This document shows positions 1 to 11,987 of a DNA stretch of 45,408 bases, piece by piece. The DNA comes from Perkinsus marinus ATCC 50983 (taxonomy: Eukaryota > Perkinsozoa > Perkinsida > Perkinsidae). The first letter of the stretch is position 1, and the number at the start of each line of letters is the position of its first letter. The notes beneath the pieces are model-generated. The model was not told the origin of the DNA. It did not search any database and worked only from the letters and a program-made list of their open reading frames with translations. The position numbers and the translations under genes were made by a program. The stretch is taken from NCBI RefSeq assembly GCF_000006405.1, contig NW_003202570.1:116736-162143 (forward strand), read 5' to 3'.

Positions 1-2397
1 TTTGGGGTCTATGTCATCAGGAATGACTTCGACCAACGGGGTTAGAGCGGCTCAGAGCGGGCACAGAGTGGGGTTGATGTGGCGGGCGCCGGACTATTTT
101 TGGCGGAGGCCATGTTGCAAACGATGTCCACGCCTTTGTCAGAGACCAGCCGAATGCCCAGAAGTGAGAACATGTTACGGCCTATAAGACAATGTGGACG
201 ACACCCATCAACGACCAGAAATGAGATGGTGACAGTGCCAGCGGATCCAAGGAAGCAAGGGACCTTGGCGACAGAGTCAGCCGAGAGAGCCTGATTATTA
301 CCGAAGGTAACGGACACAGGCGGTGATAGAGCCTTGACATCAGGAGGCCTTATGATGTCGTTAGCAAGAAGAAAGTGAACGGTAGAGCTGTTCAGAATGG
401 AGGCGTTCGCACCGCTATCCACGAGTCCCTGGATAGGACAATAAGTCTTTGGAGCATCATGACCAGCAACAAGGTTCACCACCGGATCAGCAGGGAGTGA
501 GCCGACGATATCATGAAGTGCTGTACGAGATGAAGCACAGGCGACGCTGCTGTGGATGATCTTTAGCTCAGAGCCGTCAGAGATCTCCGTTGCAACAGTG
601 GACATATTGGCTTGAGTAGTGGATGTCATACTATCATTGTTGATAACCTTTCGGCAGACACCACTCAAATGACCATTGCGCTTGCATCTACCGCACTTGA
701 AGTTCTTGGATTGGCACTTGTGCTCGCTACCAGTACGGAGTCGGCCACACCTGTCACAACGCTCCTTCTGCTTGAAGATTTGAGTATGACGACATGAGTT
801 GGCCTGATGTGAAGGCAATCCGCAGCGTAGGCAGTTATCAGGCGGTATACCAAGCTCTTTGGTAGCTAGTGCACAGATGGAGATGATCTGAGAATGATCG
901 ACCTTCTTGAGGCCACCTTTACCCGAACCTTGAGACCGTGACTGACCGGGCATCATTGCCGTTAGATCATCGGGCAGGGGTGTACCGTTGTCGAGAAAAG
1001 CGAAGAGTGCAAGCTTGTAAGCTTCATAGCCAAGCTGGCATTGGGGGTCAATGAGACATCTTCCCAGAACTTCACGGGCACCACGGAGACCATCAGAGAA
1101 TTTGGTGGTAATGTCACGGGCAGAAAGACCATGAGTATAGTAGAGAGCTGTGTATACATGTGCACAGTGCTCAAACCTCGTAGCATATTGGCGGACAGAC
1201 TCATTGGGTTGTTGGCAGATTCTCTCCCACGCAGCGGAGACACTACGCAACTCGAGCTTCGTCAGATAGGTATGGTCCAAGGCATAGATGATGATGACGT
1301 GACCAAACTTCTCGATGTCACTTGGGTGAACACTTCGTTCGACAGTGCCTTTGACAGGCTCTGGTAGACATGCCAGAACTGCCTCCGTAGCAACTTGTCG
1401 AGAGCATGGCACGCGCTCGATCGCATCAGCAAAGGCAACACGCCATCTAGCATAGGCACCACTGTGGTTAGGGTCGAACTTGAGGCGGTCATGTACAGGA
1501 TGACCGATGAAGACACGAACCTGCTTAATAGCCTGATCGATAGGGCGCTTCGTGACATCAGTCTTAATCTGCAACGGACGAATACGGGGAGGGCATGTAT
1601 AATTTTGATACCCCCCGAAGGTTGAGCATACGGCCGTGGGATTGTGCTGGATGTCGTAGTTGGAAGGGCCACCGATAGACGAGCTCACTTGGGAGACCGA
1701 TTGCTGTTGTGAAGTGGTAACAACAGCACCGGTGGAGTGATAGGTGTTAGCCTGTTCACCTGCCGTGAGAACACCAGGTATGGCATTCGTGTTGGCTTGA
1801 GATGATTGTGCCATGCAGTGAGAGCGATGCTCACTGATAGCAGCGACCGATTCACGTTTCAGCTGTGCTTGGGTCGGAATGGCAACTGTCCATCGAATCT
1901 GATAGTGATCCGATGAGGAGAGGTTAATGATAACTCTCGCAAGTTGTCGTGAGACCGGAGTCACCCATGAGGGAAGGTCACAGCTGAGTAGATGGTCATC
2001 AGCAAGGCGGCAGAGATCGGCTGATACTGCTTCGAAGACCGAAGTCAATGAAGTCGTTACAACAACCACCGGGGCTACTGAGACGCCATCTGATTGATCA
2101 GAGCTCGCGTGTTCGCTTCCAGCGGGCAAGCTTGGACCCCGAGCCTGTAGCCGATTCCGACGCCGGGGCCGTTGTAGGGCCGGGTACGGACATTGCTTTC
2201 ACAGGTGTAAGGGCATCAGAGGTGTTTCTCAGAATGATCTGAACGTCGACGGTAGAACCAGCTTCAATGTCCTGGAAGCACTTGGACAGCAGTCTCTCGT
2301 TCTTGGATATGGATTCTCGGCATGCAGCCCCCAAGTTGTTAAGGAAGTGCTGGTCGAAGGCTTCCGGAGGACTAGAACTCGATGCAGAACCGGACAT
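1..2397 (-). mobile_element. LTR retroelement fossil: gag and protease part, cut by the window edge
   Basis: The minus strand carries a gag-like region followed by an aspartic protease. Two canonical CCHC zinc knuckles (C-x2-C-x4-H-x4-C) are visible as CLRCGLPSHQANSC and CGRCKRNGHLSGVC, with a third Cys/His cluster between them. The protease domain has the DSG active-site motif in GLVDSGANASIL and a later hydrophobic-G segment near CLIGRNMFSLLG. This order (capsid-like gag, knuckles, protease) is that of Ty3/gypsy-type and related LTR elements; the rest of pol would lie beyond base 1. The visible part is largely open, so the insertion is probably fairly young, with at most about one break. 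No LTR could be delimited. It is a fossil element, not a host gene. The family assignment below LTR-element level is an inference. Confidence 0.85.
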
Positions 2398-2957
2398 AAG
2401 GATTCAATAGTTAGTGGAGATTGAGTGCAGACAGATCAGATAGATCCACGGGATCCGAACAATGGTTTGAACGGACAATATTTGAAACGGTCGGGCGAGA
2501 GCGAGTATTGCGCTACAGGGAGCGCACGCCATAAGACTGAATGGCTATGGACTCTTATCAGCACATCTCGAGTTGCTCGATTCCACCATTCGTATGTATG
2601 ATGTCTTTTCCCCACGAGTTCGATACTTCTTCTCTATCTAATTGAAACCACAATTGCTCAATGTGCTCCCGTTTTATACCCCGTGATGAAACAGAAGCAG
2701 TGCAGTGGTGCGACATCGCTGCTCACTGTACCAACCCTTTCGGGGCGCCTGTTGAACATTTGCTTCGTCGAGGCCAGCGCTATAACAGTGAAGTAATACT
2801 TTTTCATCGGCGTTCATGTATATTATGCGTCTTTCTAAAGGATTAGCAAATGGCGAGCGAGAAGTAAAACTGCTTACATGGTAGTCTTAGCGGGGCGAAG
2901 CGATTCATGTTGTGCACTATTAGTGTACATGCGTCGCACGTTGCAACAAGCTAACAG
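2398..2957. other. Intergenic stretch between the gag element and the transporter
   Basis: No gene is recognised. The left half should hold the leader and possibly LTR of the retroelement that reads leftward, but I could not find a terminal repeat pair because only one end is in the window. The right half is the upstream region of the transporter gene. Confidence 0.4.
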
Positions 2958-4322
2958 ATGGAGATTCCTTCCCCAACTTCTTCCCCAACCAAACCCCGTT
3001 CGAGGTTTCCCACCATACTCAGAGCTGGTGGTAGGTCTGCTAGTGCCTTCACTTTGGCTAAGGCCACTTTGGGTGCTGGTGCATTGGCGATGCCCTCGTC
3101 CTTTCAAGGTGCTGGGATAGTCCTCTCAGTGCTCTTACTAATAGCATTGGGATGGATGTCGGCGATATCTATCAACATGATAGGACGTGCTCAGACTCAT
3201 TCGGGTAGAGACACCTTTGAGGAAATCGTCCGGCTCTACTACAACGCCTGGGTCGGCTACGTCTTCGAGATCACAATGATTTTGTTCTGTTTCGGCACTG
3301 CTGTGGCCTATCTGATTTCTATTGCTGATCTCCTCAACCCCGTGTTCGAGAAGTGGATAGGCTCTCAACACGAACACGACTGGTATGGCGTTCTCCTCCT
3401 CAATAGGACGGTCTTCTCGGCCTTGGTCACCTACATTTTCCTATTACCATTATCACTTTTCGAGCGCATTAATAACGTTCGATGGATCAGCTTCGCTGGA
3501 GTCATGTCGGTCATTTTCCTCGCTATTTGTATTGTCTACTTGCTCATTAAACACGGCATCTTTAGTAGTCCGCAAGATTCGACCTCGACCTACCTCTGGC
3601 CGAGCAAAGGTTTCAACGGCGTTATCAGTGCGGCATCGGCATACATCTTTGCATACGTCTGTCAAGTTAATGTACCACATATTTACTCGGAGATGGTCCC
3701 ATTCAGCGAGAGGAATCTACGCCAGGTCTCCTACGCATCGGTTGCTCTCTGTTTCGTCGTATACGTAGCTGTTGGCACGTGCGGGTTTTTAACGTATGGG
3801 AGCACCACCAGAGGGAGTATTATTCAGAGTATGCGTGCAGATTTTCTCGAAGGCAATATATTCGTCACCATTGCTTTCATCCTTATGGGTGTCGCAGTCT
3901 TAGCTGCATATCCTCTCAATATCTACCCTCTAAGGGCAGCTGTGGTGGGCACAGTCAAAGGCATCACTGGTCGTCGCCATCTTCATCGATGGGTCGGCCC
4001 AGCTATAACTTTTATCTCGGTCTCGCTCACCCTAGTCGTAGCGATATATTTACCGGATGTGAAGGTGGTCTTGGATTTGGTTGGCTCGATGACTGGTTCG
4101 ATCATTTGTTACATAATTCCTGCTGGCTTCTGTGTCAGAATCGTGTACTTCAAGCGCAACAAGATGGTGGGGAAGTTGAAGGATGAGTTGGCAGCTGAAG
4201 ACGACACTTCGATGGACTATCCTAATTGGCTTTCGTTCGGATTTATCGCGTTTGGCGCCGTTTTTGTTGTTGTTGGAACATATGTTAGTCTTGTCGGCGT
4301 TGTGGAGTTCTACCAAAAGTAA
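2958..4322 (+). CDS. AAAP/SLC38-type amino-acid transporter, intronless
   Basis: A 454-residue membrane protein that should carry amino acids across the plasma membrane or a vacuolar membrane. The N-terminal tail of about 28 residues is hydrophilic. The first membrane segment carries the family signature FTLAKATLGAGALAMP, the usual Aa_trans start that forms the unwound substrate-site helix. About ten further hydrophobic segments follow, with a short basic loop (KRNKMVGKLKDEL) before the last one. Length and topology match the AAAP family (Pfam Aa_trans), which normally has about 11 helices. The chosen ATG is the first one in an open frame that matches the family start. No intron interrupts it, unlike most neighbours. 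Substrate cannot be told from sequence; neutral or cationic amino acids are both possible. Confidence 0.92.
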   Translation: MEIPSPTSSPTKPRSRFPTILRAGGRSASAFTLAKATLGAGALAMPSSFQGAGIVLSVLLLIALGWMSAISINMIGRAQTHSGRDTFEEIVRLYYNAWVGYVFEITMILFCFGTAVAYLISIADLLNPVFEKWIGSQHEHDWYGVLLLNRTVFSALVTYIFLLPLSLFERINNVRWISFAGVMSVIFLAICIVYLLIKHGIFSSPQDSTSTYLWPSKGFNGVISAASAYIFAYVCQVNVPHIYSEMVPFSERNLRQVSYASVALCFVVYVAVGTCGFLTYGSTTRGSIIQSMRADFLEGNIFVTIAFILMGVAVLAAYPLNIYPLRAAVVGTVKGITGRRHLHRWVGPAITFISVSLTLVVAIYLPDVKVVLDLVGSMTGSIICYIIPAGFCVRIVYFKRNKMVGKLKDELAAEDDTSMDYPNWLSFGFIAFGAVFVVVGTYVSLVGVVEFYQK

Positions 4323-4904
4323 TTCTGTCAAAGTAAATTTGTCTTGTTCATTCAGCTTGAATTGTCGATCATTACTACTTTCGTCCTACTTTTTTCCATC
4401 GAAATTCTGATATCCTCCAGATGTTGTGTTGTCACAATGTGAACACATTGAAGAAACTGCCAAGAGGTTTCACCTCTCGAGCTGTTGCCAAGTTGTTGAC
4501 GCGGCACTTGTGCGGGAATGAATGTTACTGCAAGTTCATGACATTTTGTCTCAGCTGAGATGACTGTGAAGACCCTGAGATGAGTTCCCTGAGATTTTCC
4601 TGATTCGCTTACACAATATCAGCATAAAAATTCATATCCATTTCCGCTGAGGAGAGGTGACTGACGATATACAACACAAGTTTCATACACAGTGTGCGAG
4701 AGAAATGGAGTAACGTTGGGAATCGAGTCAATCTTGGCGTCTACGATGATGGCGAGTCAGCCTCCGGAGCCGCGAACTTGGCCAAATAGATGCAAACCTA
4801 CAAAAGGTAGGAAAAGCACCTCTTTAGCATTAGCAATTAGCAAAGGATTAGCGAGGTTTAGTATTAGCAAAGCAACAACGCACACTGAAGGTATTGGTGC
4901 AGTG
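4323..4904. other. Intergenic region with TTAGCA-rich patch
   Basis: Lies between the 3' ends of two convergent genes (transporter + and ankyrin protein -). Around 4820-4880 the hexamer-like word ATTAGCA recurs irregularly several times. No open frame or RNA gene is convincing here. Confidence 0.4.
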
Positions 4905-5409
4905 TCAGTCTACCTCCTTGAAATGCCTGGATAAGGCTTCATCGTACGGGGTGTGCTTGGCCTTGTTCACAGTCGTGGCATCTGCTCCTGCATCAACGAG
5001 AAGCTTGCAAACGTCGAGATGTCCATTAAGAGCAGCCCAATGTAGTGGAGTGTTGCCTTGGCTATTTGCTGTTGACCGAAAGAACATCAGAATGGCAGAA
5101 TACTCAGTTATGGCCTACCTTGGTTCGCTACTGTCTTTTTCTTTGCTTCACCCGCTTCCTTTAATAAAACCTTGACGACCTCCGTGTGCCCATTAGCTGA
5201 GGCCAGCAGGATTCCAGTACTCTTCGTGAACGCGTCCGACTCCCACAACTGCAAAGTGAACGATGAACAGAAAAAATTCAGATCTACAGGGGTCATACCA
5301 ATTCAGGATGAGCTCTCAAATGTTCGCGTACATTGTCAAGATCGCCGTATCTTGCAGCCTTTAAGAAGGAATCGAACTCATCCGAGTTACCGAGAGCAGG
5401 AGCAGGCAT
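4905..5409 (-). CDS. Small ankyrin-repeat protein, YAR1-like, three exons
   Basis: Exons 5409-5299, 5248-5119 and 5068-4905 join to 405 nt (134 residues) with all phases in agreement; both introns are exactly 50 nt with GT-AG ends. The product starts MPAPALGNSDEF and has about two and a half ankyrin repeats: a partial first unit (FLKAARYGDLDNVREHL), a second with LASANGHTEVVKVLL, and a canonical third with GNTPLHWAALNGHLDVCKLL followed by DAGADATTVNK. Size and the last repeat resemble yeast YAR1, a chaperone that escorts ribosomal protein S3, but small ankyrin proteins are hard to tell apart, so the ribosomal role is only a suggestion. The first ATG follows an open stretch without a better upstream start. 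Its promoter side faces the 3' end of the Sfi1-like gene. Confidence 0.82.
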
Positions 5410-5588
5410 CGACAATATCAACTTCGCCCTGCCTCCTACTAGCAAACACAACCCTCACTAACAGCATTGAAGAACGGACCACAACATGTACATGATTCCT
5501 GCACGGATGTACGGAAACTCATCCAAGCTCCTTATGCTTTTCGGGGCCTCATCATCGAGGATCAGATACATCAGCGAGATAATGTACA

Positions 5589-8500
5589 CTAGACATAGGT
5601 ATCTCCAATGGGGCGAATTAGCATATGCGCTCTTGTCCGATGAGAAGACTCGGCTACTGACATTCTATCACGTCCTTGTAACTGGAAAGGATGGCCCTTC
5701 CTGACACACAGAGGGAACCGTTGCCAAGCCCTTGGAGATGGACCCAAGCCGTGACGCGGTCGATAGCGTCTCGCAACTGTTCCGTTCGTAGCGGTGATTC
5801 CCGGAGCGTCTCGCGCTGTCGCAGTGACGGGCCCTACTGCTTGTCCAACATGGTCAGCGTATCGTGCCGAAATAGCATTGAGGTCGATAAAAACTTCTTG
5901 ACGTCGTCCCGATCGTTCCTCGTCGCCACTGAAAGTAGTGGAACCCCATTTGTAGAAGGCATGACGAAGTGTCATCCTCATCCGGTCAGTCTTGATATGG
6001 CTAGCTAGTCGGAACAAGCGACGGGAATTCTGGGCGATACCTCTCCACAGTCTGATCGAACTAACACAATGAGGAAATCACACTAAACATAGGTCACCTA
6101 TAGCAGTATAGGAGGGTTCTACGGCTCTTCCGCCTGGAAGCAAGCTCGTTCCAGTGATAAAGCACATTGGATAGCACTTTCGATGCCGTGGTCAATTCCT
6201 GAGAGGGATCTGCAGAGGCAATGATTTCTTGGAAGTTTGTCATACCACTTCTCTCGCAACAATCATCGTTCTTGTCGCCTCCCACCATCTGTTTAAATAC
6301 TTCGCCCGTCTCATCTGCTCTATTCCGTACGCAAGCCCTGCGTTCCTGGGATGGGGATGAGCTCTTCACATTAAGTCTAACAAACCTGTAATTTCTCTCG
6401 GAGAAGATATACCACTCGGCAAAACATCGACCAACTAGTCGCTTCTCGCGTACTGACTGGGCAGTACGTGAGACCACCAAGAGCCGCTTCAGCGCAACCC
6501 AGCACGACAACGCCTTCCCGGCGCGATGTTTTTGCCTCATGTTGTGTAGCACTTCTCTCAGTCGCTTGACTTCGCCGGTCAATCGGATCCAGGCTGTCAC
6601 AACTCCGACTAGCCTCTGGTGATTGTATCTGGATCACGTAGAGATTCGGAGGCTCAGAGGTAGAGCCTCGTGCCTCTCGACGTGGAAGGTTAGACAATTC
6701 TCCCGATTACCGAGGGGAATGAGAAATCATTATTCCCACCTGTTCGTAACAGCTCGCTCAACCTCACTCCACAGCTCCCTGGCACTCTCAAGAGAGAGCC
6801 TCCAGCGGCGCCAGGATGTAGACAGGAGACGACTGTGTCGCAAACCTCGAATATTGTTCACAGCAATCGGCGTTATTTTCCTCTTCAAGTTGACCAAAGA
6901 GCGCCATTCTCGGCTGATAAGCGACTGCAATCGATTCCGAGTGAGTGATATCAACGCCTGAGCCGCTTTTGCGCGGGCGAAGCGTCGGTCATGCAACTGT
7001 CGCCAAGCTCGGAGACAGCTCAGGGCAGCGCGACCAAGCCTGCGTGACCTGCACTGTCTCACGAAGGCGTGTTGGGCGCTCAAGCGCTTCCAAGCTCTGA
7101 GAAATATGTTGGTACTTCGAGCCAGCGTTCAGTAACTACCGGAATGCTCCAACTCGAACACACAGGCCATTCCGTTCAGTGAGCTTCCCCATGGAGTTAA
7201 TCAACCTCCACTTCTTCAGCGTTCTATTGGTATCGATGCGGTTCTGGATAGAGCGCACTGAAATAAGTCGAACTTGTCGCATACAAATGATCAATCCCAA
7301 GACCGGAAGCTGGTTATTAGACGCTCTCCTGATTACTAATCAGTGATTAGACCTCGGTTTCATGTCCGATCAACGCGTGACTCTGCTAGAGTCACTTCAC
7401 TAGAGAGTACTCACTCGCCTGTGCTAAGGTAAGTGCTCTACGGAGCCAATACCATTCTGTGAGGACAGCTAGGGCAACGCGTTTTCGCCCTTCAACCTTG
7501 ATGTTGACGGTAACGTCGATCTTCAAATGTGACCATCGTAACCAGTGTGTGAAAGCTTGTTGCAGTAACAGCCGAGCATACAGCTGCCCGGCAGCAGTAG
7601 AGCGTCGCTCTCGTGAGACGAGCTCGATCCAGGCATGCAAGTGGATCTTCATACTTCTGTCTCCATCCAACCTTCTATTCCGAAGGAACAGGAGCTGAGA
7701 CCGTCCGAATCATGGTGACATGGCTTGCGGACAGAGTCTCACCAGTTCCCGAGCGTGTCGCGTTTGCCTGCGGTGGAAGGCCAATGCTTGCCAGCGGCTC
7801 AGGCAGGCCTTCAGAACAGAATCGCAAAAACCGTTGAGGGTGATTTGGCCGATCTCGGGTGCGAGGATTCGCATAAGTTTCAACCTAACGTTCGCATCGG
7901 ACTCAACCATGCAATCTTTCAAACTTGGCCTGTCTCCGCCGAGTAGCGAGTCTCCGCCATGAATTCAGCTTCTTCATCATCATCCTTCGGAAGAACTCTC
8001 TCTGCCTGGATCGGCTGTCCGCGATCAGCGCCGTCGCGGTCCCCCAATGGCTCAGACATCTCCACATGAGGCGGATTCGATGGTGATGGTGAACCTTCCA
8101 AAATGTTGACATGCTAGTTAAAGCTCTTCTTTTGTGGTAGTGGGTCTTCAAGGCTGTAACGCGAACGGACGACGCTTTCAACTCTCGTTGCCGGGATGTT
8201 ATGTTCGACAGCAGGTAGAAGAAAGTCGATAGACGGACGAACGGGCTGGTCCACGCAGGTAAGAATCGAATCTGGGTATAGAACCAAGAGTTCTCCACTA
8301 AATTGTCATCGTATACATGTCTGGATGCCCCTCGAAATGCTTCATCCCGGATACTGGCCCAGTAGCTGAGCTTGCCCTCTCGTTGTGAACTCATTTGACG
8401 AACCAAGTCCATCCAAGCGAGCAACATTCGCTCAAGAGTGCGCCTTTCGACTCTGATAATGCGAGGCCTTACAATGAGAGCTTCAATAAACCTACGTAGA

Positions 8501-9416
8501 TGATCCCTGCTGAGTGCTGCATCTGTTCTCACCAGTCCCGAAGGAATCCTCTGGCGAAATGCTCCTGCACATTTCTGTACAGTCTTTCAGCGCGTGCCCG
8601 AATCAGACGGCTACACTGTAAGGAATGTCGCCAAGCGGGAAAGACCGCCGTCAATATGAAGACCAGGATATGCTCCTGAAGAGGTGGGACCTTTACGCTA
8701 TACACAAGCTCCTTGAAAAGAAGCAATCCACGTTGTGCAACGCTCGCTGTATCGCGCTATTTGCCCCAGCTATGCCTGCGGGAAATGAGAGCCGAAGATT
8801 CTCATCCCCTACTATAGAACCAGTCGCATTTCGAATTGAATGAATTATCAAGTGAGTTAACTGTGATCTACATTTCCGTTCACAGTTAACTCAAACAGAG
8901 ACAAACCGTGCAGCGAAATCCATGCGTGAGTTCCGAATCAGGAAAGACACATTACTGTAAGCAGTGCTAATGTACTCTCTCAATAGCATCAAAATGAACA
9001 ATATCCTTTCCAAGCTAAAGCTCGAGGTTTCAACGGAAGCGCCTTACCTTGCCTGATAGTCCACGGAATGTATCGGCCACGTAGTTGGCTCTCGCTCGCC
9101 AGGCCATGAAGTAAGTCGCAGTCAGTACTAAAGCCTTAGAGAGACCTCTATGCTTCGGACCTCGCCTCGCGCACAATCGGCGCTGACGCCGGGTCGTTGC
9201 AATAGCTAACTTAGACCACGCGTAGAGATGCCTTGCTCCTGCCGACTGCGAAAGTGCTCGCCCGATCCGCCAGAGTCGAACTCTTCCTCGTGCCTTTTTT
9301 GCTACAAGTTTCCGCCATTGCTGGAGAGCGGTCTTTCGGAGTTGATGCGACGAGGAGGGAACCACATCGTGGCGACGTATATGACCCGGTAATTGTGGGG
9401 TCGTCGACGATGTCAT
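5589..9416 (-). CDS. Sfi1-like centrin-binding repeat protein, many exons
   Basis: A long spliced gene rich in Trp, Arg and Leu, with a recurring pattern of about 25-35 residues of the Sfi1 type (A-x3-L-x2-W-x5...R). Examples are LHAWIELVSRERRS, LSRWQALAFHRRQ, LRAWRQLHDRRFAR, LKKWRLINSM and HAFYKWGS. In Sfi1 each such unit forms part of a long helix that binds one centrin at the spindle pole or centriole. Coding blocks lie near 9416-9048, 8726-8533, 8520-7900, 7900-7710, 7655-7392, 7300-7140, 7096-6737, 6620-6098 and 6060-5589. Two introns are firmly phased: 7139-7097 (43 nt) and 6097-6061 (37 nt); other donors are clear (9047, 7400 area) but several joins were not resolved. The C-terminal 100 residues look repeat-free. 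The true start may lie upstream. The Sfi1-type repeat call is solid; the exact ortholog is not. Confidence 0.75.
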
Positions 9417-9741
9417 GTGATGCTACGGGAGATATACTGAATTATGAAACTGAGTTCTGACAAAAGAGGCCCATTTCATGCCATGCTCCACAGTAGCCTT
9501 ATCGATCCAGATAACTTCGAGTCAAATGAGGACGGGGTGATTGCTCCTGGTCGTTTTGACAGCTGATGCTGCAACTACGGTGGTAATGACGATAACGATG
9601 AAAGACCAATCATTAGTCACCAACCAAAACAACATATACCCGACTATGCGATGTCAGCTGCTTCATAAGCAGATCTAGCTGCCCAGATTTGCTATGCAGC
9701 TCAATCAGACTCTGATTATCGGAGCACTCACCGCTGCGCAG

Positions 9742-10008
9742 TCATCGGATAGAAATTCGAGTCACTTGATGCGACTGAGTGCCTGAGAAGCTACTCTGAG
9801 AGTGGAGCTTCCACCTAACTTGGCGGTAAATCACCGCTGGTAATTCCGTTAATTCGCGAAACTGTATGATGTTGTGCCATAGATCGTGACGACCTAGACT
9901 TAGCTCATTTGGAGGAAAACATACAACATCGCCATGTCCTTGCACTAGCGGCGTGGAAGGCGAAGAACCTCGAGACGCGGTGAGCCATACTTGATAATGT
10001 GCGCGCAC
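9742..10008 (-). other. Possible upstream exon of the Sfi1-like gene
   Basis: An open minus-strand stretch begins VRAHYQVWLTASRG, which resembles a Sfi1-type Trp unit, and a good donor (GTGAGT) lies at about 9732. It could be a 5' exon of the gene that starts being clear at 9416. The frame does not run cleanly into the donor, so the join is unproven. No alternative gene is seen between 9417 and 10200. Confidence 0.25.
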
Positions 10009-10202
10009 TTTACTTCTTACATGCTCGAAAACTGTCGCTTATATGAAACCCTCGTCTGTTAACGGTGCACTGGCTGAGAGAGACGAATGCGTGAGGTGAG
10101 AGTCTCACCGTGAGAACTTCTCACGAGAAGGGTAGCATGCTCTTGAGAACAGCGTGACTCTTGACAAACTTAAAGACTGACTTCCTTCTCTCTGCATCCT
10201 AG

Positions 10203-10735
10203 ATGCCCAACGAGAAGTTCTTCATGACGAGCTCGCAACTATGGCTAATGAAGTTGCTACTAGAAGATGCTCCTCATACTCAGGAGGCATCGGGTCCTCT
10301 GTATCTTGATACTCTTTTTTTCCTCATGAGGCTGGAACTCCGCATCAAATGCGGCGGAATGGGGCGCTGACGATGATTCAGAGAATACTGAAATGATGGG
10401 ACAGTATTCCTGTTCTTTTGGCTGAAAGTGGCAACTTGCCTCAGATAAACTCCAGTAGGGCTGAACTCGAGGCGTTAAATCGTCATTTCACCCTCACGGA
10501 CCATGAGGCCATAATAAGTTAGTACAAGCTGTTATAAAGCATTGTTATTAATGACGCTTCAACGACATGCTCTTGCAAGACCGAGACCAAGATAAAAGGA
10601 AGACCGAGAGATGAGGCGAAGGCTGCTGGTGCAAAAATCTCAAGGTAATCAGTAACAAATGAACAGCCGCTGTTCTACAGCAGAGTCAGTGCGCGATATG
10701 CTGTCAAGCGAATCATTCTTCATGACTATCCTTAG
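10203..10735 (+). CDS. Small unrecognised spliced gene
   Basis: Coding blocks on the plus strand join in phase: 10203-10293, 10331-10403 and 10456 onward, with introns of 37 and 52 nt. A last block ends at the TAG at 10733-10735 after a 36-nt intron (10645-10680). The join between about 10530 and 10590 is not resolved. The product starts MPNEKFFMTSSQLWLM and has an acidic patch (GADDDSENTEMMG), a charged helical stretch (HRAELEALNRHFTL) and a basic tail ending AVKRIILHDYP. I recognise no family. An AG after a pyrimidine-rich run sits directly before the ATG, so the ATG may be in a second exon or follow a trans-splice acceptor. Function unknown. Confidence 0.45.
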
Positions 10736-11485
10736 ACTCCCACTGAGCCGTATACATTCCACTGCATTGTTACTGTAATGTGCAGTCTATTATGAAACAG
10801 GATGTAACTTGCATCTCGGTTGGCCTCCGGCGACCACATAGGGGGCGCTGACGCTGTATTCTTCTACAATACCAAGCCGGTACTACCGACATTACTTCTT
10901 ACAACACTACAGAAGTGTCATTTCTTTCGGCAGCAACGTCTCACTAATATCTCACGAGTTGTGTTGCACAGTTGTTCGCAATGCGAATACAGATTCGAGG
11001 GGTGAGCCATTTGTGGCTCCTCATTTTTTTTCATTCCTATCTTTCCCCAAAATTTCGAAAAATTGCCGATTGGAAGATTTTTTCCTCTCGGTTGAACAAC
11101 TTTGGATAGCATATATCTGCCGCATTCTAATGAATTTCGATTCCTTGCATCATCAGAACTCCTCCATCACAGTACCGATTGTACTAAATCCTCACCTGTA
11201 AACTCGAAGTGATAGTATTGTGGTGGGAAGTTATTCAACTTGAGACTTTCAATAACTTCGAATTTACTAAGTAAATTTTACTTCCCCAGCACTAGTAAAA
11301 CCACCTCTTACCTGTCAAGGGCCTACTCAATCCTTCACCACTATCTTCTCCTCATTAAGACCTATAGAGCTTCAAAACCCGCCGATCTACTTCACTGAAC
11401 GCCTCCTGATGAACAATCATATCCAACGATATATCAGCAGTCTGAGCCAGAGCATGAATTAGAGGGTGAGCAGACCTTGGCAGAG
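10736..11485. other. Stretch without a recognised gene
   Basis: Mostly non-coding in appearance and AT-rich. Bases 11398-11485 form an open plus-strand stretch rich in Glu, Pro and Gln that runs in frame into the gene at 11486, so the true 5' end of that gene may lie here. Confidence 0.35.
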
Positions 11486-11893
11486 ATGTCCGGAAATGTT
11501 GACATACAAATCAATTGCAGCAACAACCAACCATTAGATAGCGGCTCCTCTCTCTCATCGGTTCAAGGTAGACAAGCTAATTTCATGAAAACGTACTTGT
11601 CATTCAAAAACGGACTTGTTATACGAACTCCAGGACAATGTCCAACTCGTTTTCCGACAACTACCGCAGAAACCCTTCCCCCAAAGAGATGAACGATCTA
11701 CCATCTCATACACCAGTCGCCGGCACGAGTGCCAGCTGGCAATCTAACCGAGAGCATGCGAATGTTCGGATGTTTTTCTCGTGGAGTGGTATGACAATAA
11801 CCCATAAAAGTTACCGTCAGATACTGATAACACAAAGCGTCAACTTTGAGCGAGAAAGCTGAAGTAATTCTATCGAACTACCGCAAGGGATAG
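11486..11893 (+). CDS. Small unrecognised three-exon gene
   Basis: Exons 11486-11592, 11634-11788 and 11838-11893 total 318 nt (105 residues) with consistent phases; the introns are 41 and 49 nt. The protein starts MSGNVDIQINCSNNQ, is rich in Ser, Asn and Pro, and ends with a likely helix (LSEKAEVILSNYRKG). The frame is open upstream to about 11398, so the start is uncertain. No domain is recognised. It is convergent with the copper chaperone gene, whose stop codon lies 94 bases away. Confidence 0.5.
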
Positions 11894-11987
11894 TAATGGT
11901 AATTATTACGCATCCTGAGTGCTGATAAGTGCCAACTCACGACCACTAGCCGAGGCCTGACACAACAAAGACTTACATGAGCACGAT

